Below, piece after piece: positions 1 through 6,326 of a stretch of DNA of 6,480 nucleotides. The stretch is from CAZCWM01 sp964622625. GTDB lineage: Bacteria > Planctomycetota > Phycisphaerae > Phycisphaerales > Phycisphaeraceae. Numbering within the stretch: the stretch's first letter is position 1; each line of letters opens with the position of its first letter. The stretch is taken from NCBI GenBank assembly GCA_964622625.1, contig CAZUUQ010000126.1, forward strand, positions 1-6,480, given 5' to 3'. Position numbers and translations under genes: made by a program. Under the pieces are notes generated by a model, which saw only the letters and a list, made by a program, of their open reading frames with translations, made no database searches and was not told where the DNA came from.

Positions 1-2409
1 CGCGCCGGTGCCGTAGAGGACGGCCGTGGTGTTCCATCCCAGGTCGCGGCCCACGTGGTCCATGGGGTCGACGTCGGGGGCGATGATCTGGCCGAAGCTC
101 CACCAGTGTCCGCCCTGCCAGCCGCGCACCGGCATGGGCGAGCGCCAGCCTCGCCACACCAGCGCCGGCCATCCGACCATCCGCGGGTATATGCGGTCTC
201 CGCCCGGCACGCGCAGGGCCAGCACCGTATGCGGCGCGTGCGTGCGGCCGATCAGGCGTTCCAGACCCAGCACATGGTTGGTGCGCAGCGGCGGGATGAG
301 TTCAACGTACCGCGGCTGCTGGTCGGCCCGCAGCACCGCGATGCACTGCGCGGCGATGTCGGCCGGCCGCCACGTGCGCCACTGTTTCAGCGGGGCCAGC
401 TCCAGAAGATCCCGCGGCGACTCATCGAGCAGCATCGCCCGCAGCCGCACCAGCCCCGCGGTGATGTGGGCCGAGTCATCGAAAATCTTGTAGCGCACAT
501 TCTCGTCGCCGCGCTCGCGGGCGCGGGCGGTCAGCTCGTCGAGTTCCTGGCGCACCTGCGGCTTGAGCACGTCGCGGTAGAAGCGGGCGACTTCGTACGA
601 GGAGAAGCGGACCCAGCGGTTGTCCGACTGCCGTTCGCCGGTCACCGCCGGCCAGGTCGGCCCGTCGATCTGCCAACCCGCCACGTCGCCGTACAGGTTC
701 GTGAGCCACACGGGCGGCTGCATGGCCTCCATGCTGTCGTAAGGCTGGTGCCGCAGATAGTAGTGCTGGCCGACCTGCTTGACGTAGTGGTGCACCAGCT
801 CGCGGGCGAAGACGTAGCAGCCGAAGGCGTATTCATCCAGATCGCCGACCGCATACGCCATCCGCGCGTACGCCAGGGGGGGCGGGGCCTCGTCGCCCAT
901 CTCCGCGATGCCGCCGCGGCCGACGCCCTTCCAGTCCATCGTCAGCGGCGTGATGAAGAACCGCTTGAGCATCGGCCAGTGCTCGCGGATCGGCTGCCAG
1001 TGGTCGAGATAAAACGCGAAGTGCCAGATCGTGTCCAGCAGATTCGTGGAGAACTTGCCCGCGTCGTCGTAGGAGCCCCACGTGCCGATGCCCGGCCCCA
1101 CGAACAGGAGCATGTCGCGGAACGGCTGATAGTGGCTCTCATCCAGGATCCACTCCTCCAGGTAGCCTCGCAGCGTGGATGCCATCAGTTCCCGCGTGTC
1201 CGGCTCGACGAAGGGCAGGGCCTTGGCGTACCAGCGGTCGTTCATCACCTGCCAGCAGTAAAGCCCCGGCCCGCCGTAGTCGCGGTTGAGTTCGTGGTCC
1301 CAGATCTGCTCCCAGGCGCCGGTCGTGAACTTGTCGGCCAGGCGGCGGCGCAGGCGCTCGAGCACCGGGCCGCGCAGCGGATCGTCGGCGTCGATCATCG
1401 GCGCCGGCTCGTATTGCCGCACGTATTGCAGCACCGGCATGCGCAGCTCGATTTCGTCCGCGCCCTCCACGCCCGCCCACGGGCCGAACGTGGTGAAGTA
1501 GTCCATATCGCGTACCGCGCCCGACAGCGTCATGGGAAACGGCCCGGCGTCGGTGTACTCGCCGGCCCACCACGCCAGCGCCAACGTCGCCGGCAGCGGC
1601 GCGATCCGCGTCGCCGGCGTGCCCCAGTCGTCCGCGATCGTGTGAAACTCGAACCGCATCCGGATCACCAGATCGTCGCCGTCGAGCGCGAACGTCTCGC
1701 GGCAGTGCATCGGCAGCGCCCGCAGCGCCGACGCCATCGTGTCGCACCGTTCGATCACTTCACGCGGCAAGTCCGCAGCCCAGCTATCCGTGTGCAACCC
1801 GCGCGACGCCAGGCCGTGCGCAGCCCGAAAATCCGACGCGGCGTCCAGCGGAATCTTGTCGTAGCCGTAAAGCGGCAGCAGCACGACGTCACCGGCGCCC
1901 CGCTCGTCAGCGGCGTCGAAAGCCAGGTGCAGCCCCTCGTCATCCAGCCGTACCGACGTGGGCCGGTGCTGCAGCACGATCAGGACGGGCGCATCCCAGT
2001 GCCTCCAGTTCGTCGCCCCGTGGAACCAGCACAGCAGCCAGGGGCGCGACATATCCGCGGCGCCGGGCAGCTCCTCGGTCTCACGCCGGTCCACCACGAC
2101 GAGTTCTTCGCCGCCGGCTCGCGCGACCATCGCCGCCACGTGCGTGGGCGCGCCCTGTCCCCACGCGGGCATGTTGGCGAACAGTTGCAGGCGCGGCGTA
2201 TTGGCGTGGATCAGCGTGGCCGGCGACAGCTCGCTGAAGACCGTGGCGAACGGCGCGGCCCGCACCTCCGTCATGGAGCCGCGTGGCTCCTCGCCTTCAT
2301 GGACCGGCGGATCGGCGAGCGTGACCTGGTCAATGGATAGGCCTGATGCAATTGCTGCTGACAGCGAAACACCAAGGCAAACGGTGATGAAGACTGAGGG
2401 TCGGCGCAT
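1..2409 (-). CDS. Large secreted protein of unrecognised family (3' end beyond window)
   Basis: Reading the minus strand from the ATG at 2409-2407 gives 803 codons without a stop to the left edge, so the C-terminus is missing. A GGAG box (complement of 2417-2420) lies 7 bases before the ATG and supports this start. Residues 1-23 form a Sec signal peptide: two arginines, then a hydrophobic stretch ending in small residues (AAIASG), with no convincing lipobox, so export beyond the inner membrane is likely. Residues of about 25-360 look mixed with many short beta-like stretches. About 360-640 look helix-rich and very aromatic, with segments such as YCWQVMNDRWY (near 383), GPGIGTWGSYDDAGKF (near 438-453) and a Trp/His-rich helix just after. 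The last 60 visible residues are rich in Trp. A beta-rich front followed by an aromatic helical body is reminiscent of carbohydrate-active enzymes with an alpha/alpha toroid, but I cannot name a family or catalytic residues. That the frame is coding is secure; the function is unknown. Confidence 0.85.
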   Translation of the reverse strand, partial: MRRPSVFITVCLGVSLSAAIASGLSIDQVTLADPPVHEGEEPRGSMTEVRAAPFATVFSELSPATLIHANTPRLQLFANMPAWGQGAPTHVAAMVARAGGEELVVVDRRETEELPGAADMSRPWLLCWFHGATNWRHWDAPVLIVLQHRPTSVRLDDEGLHLAFDAADERGAGDVVLLPLYGYDKIPLDAASDFRAAHGLASRGLHTDSWAADLPREVIERCDTMASALRALPMHCRETFALDGDDLVIRMRFEFHTIADDWGTPATRIAPLPATLALAWWAGEYTDAGPFPMTLSGAVRDMDYFTTFGPWAGVEGADEIELRMPVLQYVRQYEPAPMIDADDPLRGPVLERLRRRLADKFTTGAWEQIWDHELNRDYGGPGLYCWQVMNDRWYAKALPFVEPDTRELMASTLRGYLEEWILDESHYQPFRDMLLFVGPGIGTWGSYDDAGKFSTNLLDTIWHFAFYLDHWQPIREHWPMLKRFFITPLTMDWKGVGRGGIAEMGDEAPPPLAYARMAYAVGDLDEYAFGCYVFARELVHHYVKQVGQHYYLRHQPYDSMEAMQPPVWLTNLYGDVAGWQIDGPTWPAVTGERQSDNRWVRFSSYEVARFYRDVLKPQVRQELDELTARARERGDENVRYKIFDDSAHITAGLVRLRAMLLDESPRDLLELAPLKQWRTWRPADIAAQCIAVLRADQQPRYVELIPPLRTNHVLGLERLIGRTHAPHTVLALRVPGGDRIYPRMVGWPALVWRGWRSPMPVRGWQGGHWWSFGQIIAPDVDPMDHVGRDLGWNTTAVLYGTGA

Positions 2410-2464
2410 GATAACGCTCCATAAGAAACGCGACGATGTCGGCCGGCCCATATCTGAACATGAC

Positions 2465-2470
2465 ACTATA
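2465..2470 (-). promoter_or_regulatory. Possible -10 box for the secreted-protein gene
   Basis: On the minus strand this reads TATAGT, five of six matches to the sigma70-type TATAAT, about 55 bases before the ATG at 2409. The only -35-like hexamer upstream (TTGCGG) is about 20 bases away, which is too far for a normal promoter. The call therefore rests on one hexamer and its position. Confidence 0.25.
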
Positions 2471-2557
2471 CGGGTTTTCGCACATCCCGGCCGCAAGCCA
2501 CGCCGCCTTCGACGTCGCGGCAATGCGGCGGACTGCACTGTCGCAAAAACGGCGACG

Positions 2558-2563
2558 TATCAT
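2558..2563 (+). promoter_or_regulatory. Possible -10 box for the lipoprotein cluster
   Basis: The hexamer TATCAT matches TATAAT at five of six positions and lies 44 bases before the GTG start at 2608. No good -35 hexamer is visible 16-18 bases upstream. It would place the transcript start just ahead of the ribosome-binding site of the first lipoprotein gene. The evidence is weak. Confidence 0.22.
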
Positions 2564-2595
2564 GAGCACAGCACCTGGACCGCAGCCTCTTGCGC

Positions 2596-2601
2596 AAGGA
2601 G
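2596..2601 (+). promoter_or_regulatory. Strong ribosome-binding site that fixes a GTG start
   Basis: AAGGAG (continuing into TGA) is a near-perfect Shine-Dalgarno match, 6 bases before the GTG at 2608. The alternative in-frame ATGs at 2626 and 2650 have no comparable box, so the GTG is the preferred start. Confidence 0.75.
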
Positions 2602-2607
2602 TGACTG

Positions 2608-4062
2608 GTGCCGCGTCGTGTGCCCATGCAGAGCGACGACCGCAGCCACATGTCGTGCGGGCGCCGCAGCCTACCACTGTGTTTTGGCCTGATCGTGCTG
2701 ATCTGCGGCGGCTGCGCCACCGACCACAACGCGCGGGCGGCGGCGTTCCTGCGGCCGTATGAGCAGAGTGAGTGGTCGCGTGCGGCCGCGGCGGTGACGC
2801 GCGAGGCGCAGCGGGCCGAGGGCGACCCCGACGAATTGCTCTGGCGACTGGAACAAGGCACGGTGCTGCGGACATCCGGCGACGTGACGGGCAGCGATGC
2901 GGCGTTCGCCCAGGCCGATGAGCTGCTTGAAAGGATCGAAAGTCAGCCGGCCCTGAGCCTTTCCGAGCAGGCGGCGGCGCTGCTGACCAACCCGCGGGCC
3001 ATTCGCTACCGCGGGTACGCATACGACCGGGTGATGCTCAGCGTGTACCGCGCGCTCAACAGTCTGGAAGCGGGCGATTCCCAGGCGGCCCGTGTACATC
3101 TGAACCGTGCCCACGACCGTCAGGCCGATGCCGTGGCCCACAATGCCGAGCGAATCGCGGCGCTGCGCGAGCAGTATGCCCGGGACAGCCGCTACGACCT
3201 GCAGCGCACGCTGGACAATCCCCACGTCACGCTGGCGTTATCCGAGCAATACGATGAACTGCGGCAGTACCGGGCGTACGCGGACTACGTGAATCCCTTT
3301 GCCGAGTGGCTGGCGGGGTTGTACTTCACCGTCGCGGGCGTGGGCGGTTCGGACCTGGAGCGTGGGCGGCTGCACCTGTCTCGGGCGGCGGGGATGGTAA
3401 CGCTGGACAACCACCACGTGCAGGCGGATCTTGCGATGGCGGAGGCGGTGATCGCGGGCGAGCCGATGGAGCCGACGGTATGGGTGGTGTTTGAGACCGG
3501 CCGGGCGCCGTCGCGGCGGTCGGTGCGGATCGACATTCCGCTCTTCATCTTCGGCGGGCAGGTGGACTATGTGGGCGTGGCGTTTCCGGCCTTGACGTTT
3601 CACAGCGACCACGCATCGGTGCTTCAGGTGACGGCCGGCGGCGAGACGCACCGCACGCTGCTGGTGGCGAGCATGGACCGTGTGGTCGCCCAGGAGTTCG
3701 AGAACGCCCTGCCGGCGGAGATTGCGAGGACGGTGCTGTCGGCCGCGGCGAAGGCGGCGGCGGCGTACGGCATCCAGCGGGCGACGCGCAACGAGGACTG
3801 GTTGAACGTGGTCACGCGGATCGGCGCGACGCTGTACCAGGCGGCAATGAACGAAGCCGACACACGGACGTGGCTGTCGCTGCCCAAGCAGTGGCAGGTG
3901 TGCCGACTGCCCCGGCCGGCGGACGGAGTGATCCAGGTGAGCATGCCGCGGGCCGACCAGGCCGTGGCGGTGGAACTGCTGGCCGGCGAGGCCGTCCTCG
4001 TCTGGGTCCGCGGCGTGGGACCTTATACGCGGCCGGCAGTGCGGCAGATGCGGATAGAATAG
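2608..4062 (+). CDS. COG3014-like lipoprotein, first gene of the LpoB cluster
   Basis: This 484-residue protein starts at GTG and ends at TAG. A basic and hydrophobic leader runs to Cys36 (LICGGC|ATD), which is probably lipidated after signal peptidase II cleavage; the -3 residue is Cys instead of the usual Leu. After it come helical, TPR-like segments rich in Ala, Glu and Arg (about 43-225), including ALNSLEAGDSQAARVHLNRA around 148-167, the pattern expected of a helical repeat. NPFAEWLAGLYF (229-240) is followed by a mixed C-terminal half containing TVWVVFETGRAP (290-301), RIDIPLFIFGG (307-317) and MDRVVAQEFENALP (from 356). I recognise these as the conserved stretches of the COG3014 family, from memory and not from a search. 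Its biochemical role is unknown. In other Gram-negatives such genes stand before ycfL and lpoB, as here, which suggests a role in the outer membrane or periplasm linked to wall synthesis. The next gene follows after 78 bases on the same strand, so co-transcription is likely. Confidence 0.8.
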   Translation: MPRRVPMQSDDRSHMSCGRRSLPLCFGLIVLICGGCATDHNARAAAFLRPYEQSEWSRAAAAVTREAQRAEGDPDELLWRLEQGTVLRTSGDVTGSDAAFAQADELLERIESQPALSLSEQAAALLTNPRAIRYRGYAYDRVMLSVYRALNSLEAGDSQAARVHLNRAHDRQADAVAHNAERIAALREQYARDSRYDLQRTLDNPHVTLALSEQYDELRQYRAYADYVNPFAEWLAGLYFTVAGVGGSDLERGRLHLSRAAGMVTLDNHHVQADLAMAEAVIAGEPMEPTVWVVFETGRAPSRRSVRIDIPLFIFGGQVDYVGVAFPALTFHSDHASVLQVTAGGETHRTLLVASMDRVVAQEFENALPAEIARTVLSAAAKAAAAYGIQRATRNEDWLNVVTRIGATLYQAAMNEADTRTWLSLPKQWQVCRLPRPADGVIQVSMPRADQAVAVELLAGEAVLVWVRGVGPYTRPAVRQMRIE

Positions 4063-4128
4063 GCACGTCGGCGGTGCGGGCTGTGCATGAAAATCGCCAG
4101 TGCCGCGTTATGCATGGGGACGGAAAAA

Positions 4129-4133
4129 GGGAG
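4129..4133 (+). promoter_or_regulatory. Ribosome-binding site that decides the YcfL-like start
   Basis: GGGAG, within AAGGGAG, lies 7 bases before the ATG at 4141. In-frame ATGs at 4087 and 4114 would add 18 or 9 residues ahead of a leader that already looks complete, and neither has a good Shine-Dalgarno box. The ATG at 4141 is therefore the likely start. Confidence 0.7.
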
Positions 4134-4140
4134 CACGCGG

Positions 4141-4593
4141 ATGCGACAGCTTCATAAACGGATGTGGGCGGCGGGCGTCAGCACCATCTGGATGGCGGCA
4201 TGGGCGGCAGCGATGCTCGGCGGCTGCGCGCAGCGATCGGTGAACACCGTCGAGGCGGCCCAGATCGAGGGGCGGCCGACGATCGTGCCCGACAAGCGGG
4301 TGCAGACCGATGCGAGCCTGTCGGGCAAGATCGCCATCATCGAAGTGCGCGAGGGGATGACCGAAGGGGATCTGCGCCGCGTGCAGGTCGAGCTGGTCAA
4401 CCAGAGCCGCAAGGCGATGAACGTGAACTACCGCTTCGACTGGTACGACGTGAACGGCATGGCCGTGGACACGCCGCTGTCGATCTGGAAGCCGATCTCG
4501 GTGCAGGGCGGCCAGCCGTTCTCGATCGCGGCGGTGGCGCCGCATCCGCGGGCGGTGGATTTCCGCGTGATGCTGCTGGAAGCGCGGCGGTGA
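4141..4593 (+). CDS. ycfL: YcfL-like (DUF1425) lipoprotein
   Basis: From the ATG at 4141 the product is 150 residues. The leader has basic residues (RQLHKR), a hydrophobic Ala/Trp/Met stretch and a clean lipobox LGGC with Cys at 29, so the mature protein is a lipoprotein of about 122 residues. The mature part contains the YcfL-type core: a beta strand near GKIAIIEVRE, then RRVQVELVNQSRK, then NYRFDWYDVNGMAVD and a strand with IWKPISVQGG. The NYRF-W-D-G pattern and the small beta-sandwich layout are what I know of DUF1425; the assignment is by eye. The molecular function is unknown. Its neighbour is LpoB-like, as in Escherichia coli, where ycfL lies directly before lpoB. The stop at 4591-4593 is followed by two bases and then the assembly gap. 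The N-terminal extension to 4087 is possible but unlikely. Confidence 0.8.
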   Translation: MRQLHKRMWAAGVSTIWMAAWAAAMLGGCAQRSVNTVEAAQIEGRPTIVPDKRVQTDASLSGKIAIIEVREGMTEGDLRRVQVELVNQSRKAMNVNYRFDWYDVNGMAVDTPLSIWKPISVQGGQPFSIAAVAPHPRAVDFRVMLLEARR

Positions 4594-4595
4594 GT

Positions 4596-4695
4596 NNNNN
4601 NNNNNNNNNNNNNNNNNNNNNNNNNNNNNNNNNNNNNNNNNNNNNNNNNNNNNNNNNNNNNNNNNNNNNNNNNNNNNNNNNNNNNNNNNNNNNNN
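4596..4695. other. Assembly gap of exactly 100 N
   Basis: A run of exactly 100 N is the conventional filler for a scaffold join of unknown length, so its true size may differ. It hides the ribosome-binding site, start codon and most of the signal peptide of the LpoB-like gene. If the filler happens to be near the real size, about 100 bases is enough for that missing part and no extra gene. If not, another gene could be hidden here. Apparent reading frames that cross the run are not meaningful. Confidence 0.97.
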
Positions 4696-5245
4696 GGTCG
4701 GCTGTCAGCGGCAGGCGCGATACATCGATTCCGGCGGGCCGGACACGATCGTGGTCGTCGGACAGATCAACATCCAGGACTGGAACCGCGCGGCCGACGC
4801 GATGATCACGTCGCTGCTGCTGTCCGACCGTCTTGAGGCCGCGGCGAAGAAGCCGGCCGTGCTGGCCATCAGCCGCGTGGTCAACAACACCAGCGAACTG
4901 GTGGACACCGACCTTCTGACACAGCGGATCCGCGTGGCCTTGAATCAATCGGGCAAGGTGCTGACGACGACGACGGTGGGCGTGGGCGGTCGTGCGGAAG
5001 ACCCGCTGGCCGAGGAGCTGCGCCAGGCCCGCGACACGGCCGAAGGCGTGCAGACCGACGCCCGCCTCCAGGTCGATTACACACTGGCAGGCAAGATCAT
5101 TCAACTCCGCGCCAGAGCCGGCAACGTGCGCGAGGCGACGTACAGCTTCCACCTGACGCTGACGGACGTGGCCACCGGCCTGGCGGTGTGGGAGGATCAG
5201 CGGCAGATCACCAAGCAGGGCACGCGGCCGGCGATCGGCTGGTGA
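4696..5245 (+). CDS. lpoB: LpoB-like penicillin-binding protein activator (start lost in gap)
   Basis: The frame is open from the end of the gap, with first full codon at 4697, to TGA at 5243-5245. The first visible residues are V-G-C, the end of a lipobox, so the lipidated Cys is at 4703-4705 and the mature protein has 180 residues. A GTG at 4751 is an internal codon, not the start. The mature sequence has the LpoB layout: a short N-terminal tether, a helix with DWNRAADAMITSLL, a strand with PAVLAISRVVNNTSE, the helix LLTQRIRVALNQSGKVL, a variable stretch rich in Glu and Arg, then YTLAGKI, YSFHLTLTDVATG and VWEDQRQITKQG. In Escherichia coli LpoB is an outer-membrane lipoprotein that binds the UB2H domain of PBP1B and stimulates peptidoglycan synthesis. 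Partnership with a PBP1B here is inferred, because no such gene is in the window. The tether lacks the long Pro-rich linker of the E. coli protein. Same strand and order as the two lipoprotein genes before it suggest one operon. Confidence 0.82.
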
Positions 5246-5288
5246 GCGTGACGCGGGCGTGGTGGTTCATCCGCCGCGGCGCCGGCCG
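5246..5288. other. Convergent spacer with a GC palindrome, no clear terminator
   Basis: Only 43 bases separate the ends of the LpoB-like and reductase genes, which run toward each other. A 10-base perfect palindrome CGCCGCGGCG (5272-5281) is present, but it has no loop and no T-run follows on either strand. It may act as a weak barrier to transcripts from both sides, but I do not call a rho-independent terminator. Confidence 0.35.
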
Positions 5289-5442
5289 TTACCACGCATA
5301 GGCTTCCGGAGCCGGGCCGCCGGGGCCGGGGAAGATCTCATCCAGTTTCTTGAGCGCGGCTTCGTCAAGCTTGATTTCAAGGGCACGCAGACTGCTGTCG
5401 AGATGCTCCATGACCCGCGGGCCGATGATCGGACCGGTGACG
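5289..5442 (-). repeat. 3' end of reductase gene duplicated at 6327-6480
   Basis: These 154 bases align without gaps to 6327-6480, with 116 matches by hand count (about 75%). The first 40 bases of each copy (5289-5328 and 6327-6366), which encode the shared tail and stop, differ at only 3 positions. The copies are in direct orientation with the same frame and are 1038 bases apart. This is a paralogous gene pair, not a mobile repeat. Confidence 0.8.
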
Positions 5443-6284
5443 TGGGGTTGGTGCAGCACCCATGCGAGGGCGACCTCGGCCGGATCGTGGCCGATCTCGC
5501 GGCACAGCGCCTCGTACTTTTCGAGCTGCGGGCGCAGTGGCTCCAGGCGGTTCTGCACCATGCCGCCCGATCGCCGGGCCTTGTCCGACACCTGCTTGCC
5601 CAGCACGCCCGCGAGCATCCCTCCCGACACCGGGCTCCAGGCGATGAAGCCCAGGCCGTAGTGTTCACAGGCCGGCAGCACTTCCAGCTCAGGGGTGCGC
5701 ATCAGCAAACTGAATTTGCTCTGCTCGGAGACCAGCCCGAACCCGTTGCGTCGCCGTGCCTCCTGGCATGCGGCGGCGATGTGCCAGCCGGCGAAGTTCG
5801 ACGAGCCGACGTAGGTGATCTTGCCTTCGCGGACGAGTTGCTCCATCGCCTGCCAGATTTCGTCCCAGGGTGTGGCCCGGTCGATGTGGTGCATCTGGTA
5901 GAGGTCGATATGGTCGACCCGCATGCGCCGCAGCGAGGCGTCGCAGGCGCGGCGGATGTGGTAAGCCGACAGACCCCGGTTGTTGGGGCCGGGCCCCATG
6001 CCGATGTAGCACTTGGTGGCGAGTACGACGTTGTCGCGCACGGCCGGCCGGGCCTTGAACCACCGGCCGAGAATCTCCTCGGTCCAGCCGACGCGCGGCT
6101 CGGTGCCGCGGTTGACGATCGTGCCGTAAACATTGGCCGTGTCGATGAAGTTGATGCCCTTGTCCGCGGCCGCATTGAGAATCGCGTGGCTGTCGTCTTC
6201 GCTGGTGATCGGGCCGAAGTTCATCGTGCCCAGGACGAGACGGCTGACTTTCAATCCGGTGCGGCCGAGATTGACGTACTGCAT
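5289..6284 (-). CDS. Aldo/keto reductase
   Basis: This complete 331-residue protein is the usual length for the aldo/keto reductase superfamily, a TIM-barrel fold that reduces carbonyls with NADPH in the cytoplasm. The ATG (complement of 6282-6284) has AGGAG 7 bases upstream. The start MQYVNLGRTGLKVSRLVLGTM is the typical first strand. The catalytic tetrad is visible: Asp48 and Tyr53 in FIDTANVYG, Lys91 in LATK and His132 in LYQMHHID. Further family marks are GPGPNNRGLS (97-106), GSSNF (160-164), Q188 and the cofactor-binding IIGPR (286-290) with the following helix. One small oddity is Phe191 where many relatives have the Tyr that stacks on nicotinamide (QxxY). The C-terminal tail PGPGGPAPEAYAW is shared with the neighbouring paralogue. 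The substrate cannot be told from the sequence. The gene lies 42 bases after the paralogue on the same strand and is probably co-transcribed with it. Confidence 0.95.
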   Translation of the reverse strand: MQYVNLGRTGLKVSRLVLGTMNFGPITSEDDSHAILNAAADKGINFIDTANVYGTIVNRGTEPRVGWTEEILGRWFKARPAVRDNVVLATKCYIGMGPGPNNRGLSAYHIRRACDASLRRMRVDHIDLYQMHHIDRATPWDEIWQAMEQLVREGKITYVGSSNFAGWHIAAACQEARRRNGFGLVSEQSKFSLLMRTPELEVLPACEHYGLGFIAWSPVSGGMLAGVLGKQVSDKARRSGGMVQNRLEPLRPQLEKYEALCREIGHDPAEVALAWVLHQPHVTGPIIGPRVMEHLDSSLRALEIKLDEAALKKLDEIFPGPGGPAPEAYAW

Positions 6285-6326
6285 GAAAACACTCCTGCGG
6301 TCATGGGCGACAGGTCGGGTCGTACC

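Larger units (their letters stand above)
2410..2607. promoter_or_regulatory. Divergent intergenic region
   Basis: These 198 bases separate two outward-facing genes, so promoters for both should lie here. The stretch is somewhat less GC-rich than the genes and holds A/T-rich patches around 2411-2430, 2452-2480 and 2544-2549. I see no convincing inverted-repeat operator or riboswitch-like structure, and no persuasive small gene. The two -10-like boxes are listed separately. Confidence 0.5.

Noticed and set aside
55..2340. A 761-codon open frame on the plus strand antisense to the secreted-protein gene
   Set aside because: Its product is swollen with Arg, His, Val and Pro and has no domain sense. 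It is the shadow of the minus-strand gene in GC-rich DNA, where the real frame has a signal peptide, a ribosome-binding site and protein-like composition.
2411..2607. A small gene or RNA in the divergent spacer
   Set aside because: The apparent frames here are extensions of shadow frames from the neighbouring genes, and I see no stable stem-loop series or recognisable RNA motif.
2330..3022. Minus-strand open frame of 230 codons across the intergenic region and the COG3014-like gene
   Set aside because: It overlaps both the start of the secreted-protein gene and the lipoprotein gene, has an Arg/Pro-rich low-complexity product and no ribosome-binding site. It is a shadow frame.
4087..4140. Upstream in-frame ATGs (4087 and 4114) as the start of the YcfL-like gene
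   Set aside because: Neither has a good ribosome-binding site and both would put extra residues before a complete lipoprotein leader. The ATG at 4141 has a strong box at the right distance.
4164..5152. Open frames on both strands that run through the 100 N
   Set aside because: They are open only because N codons cannot be stops, and outside the gap they are shadows of the YcfL-like and LpoB-like genes.
5272..5281. GC palindrome between convergent genes as a rho-independent terminator
   Set aside because: The palindrome has no loop and there is no T-run on either side, so it does not meet the usual pattern.
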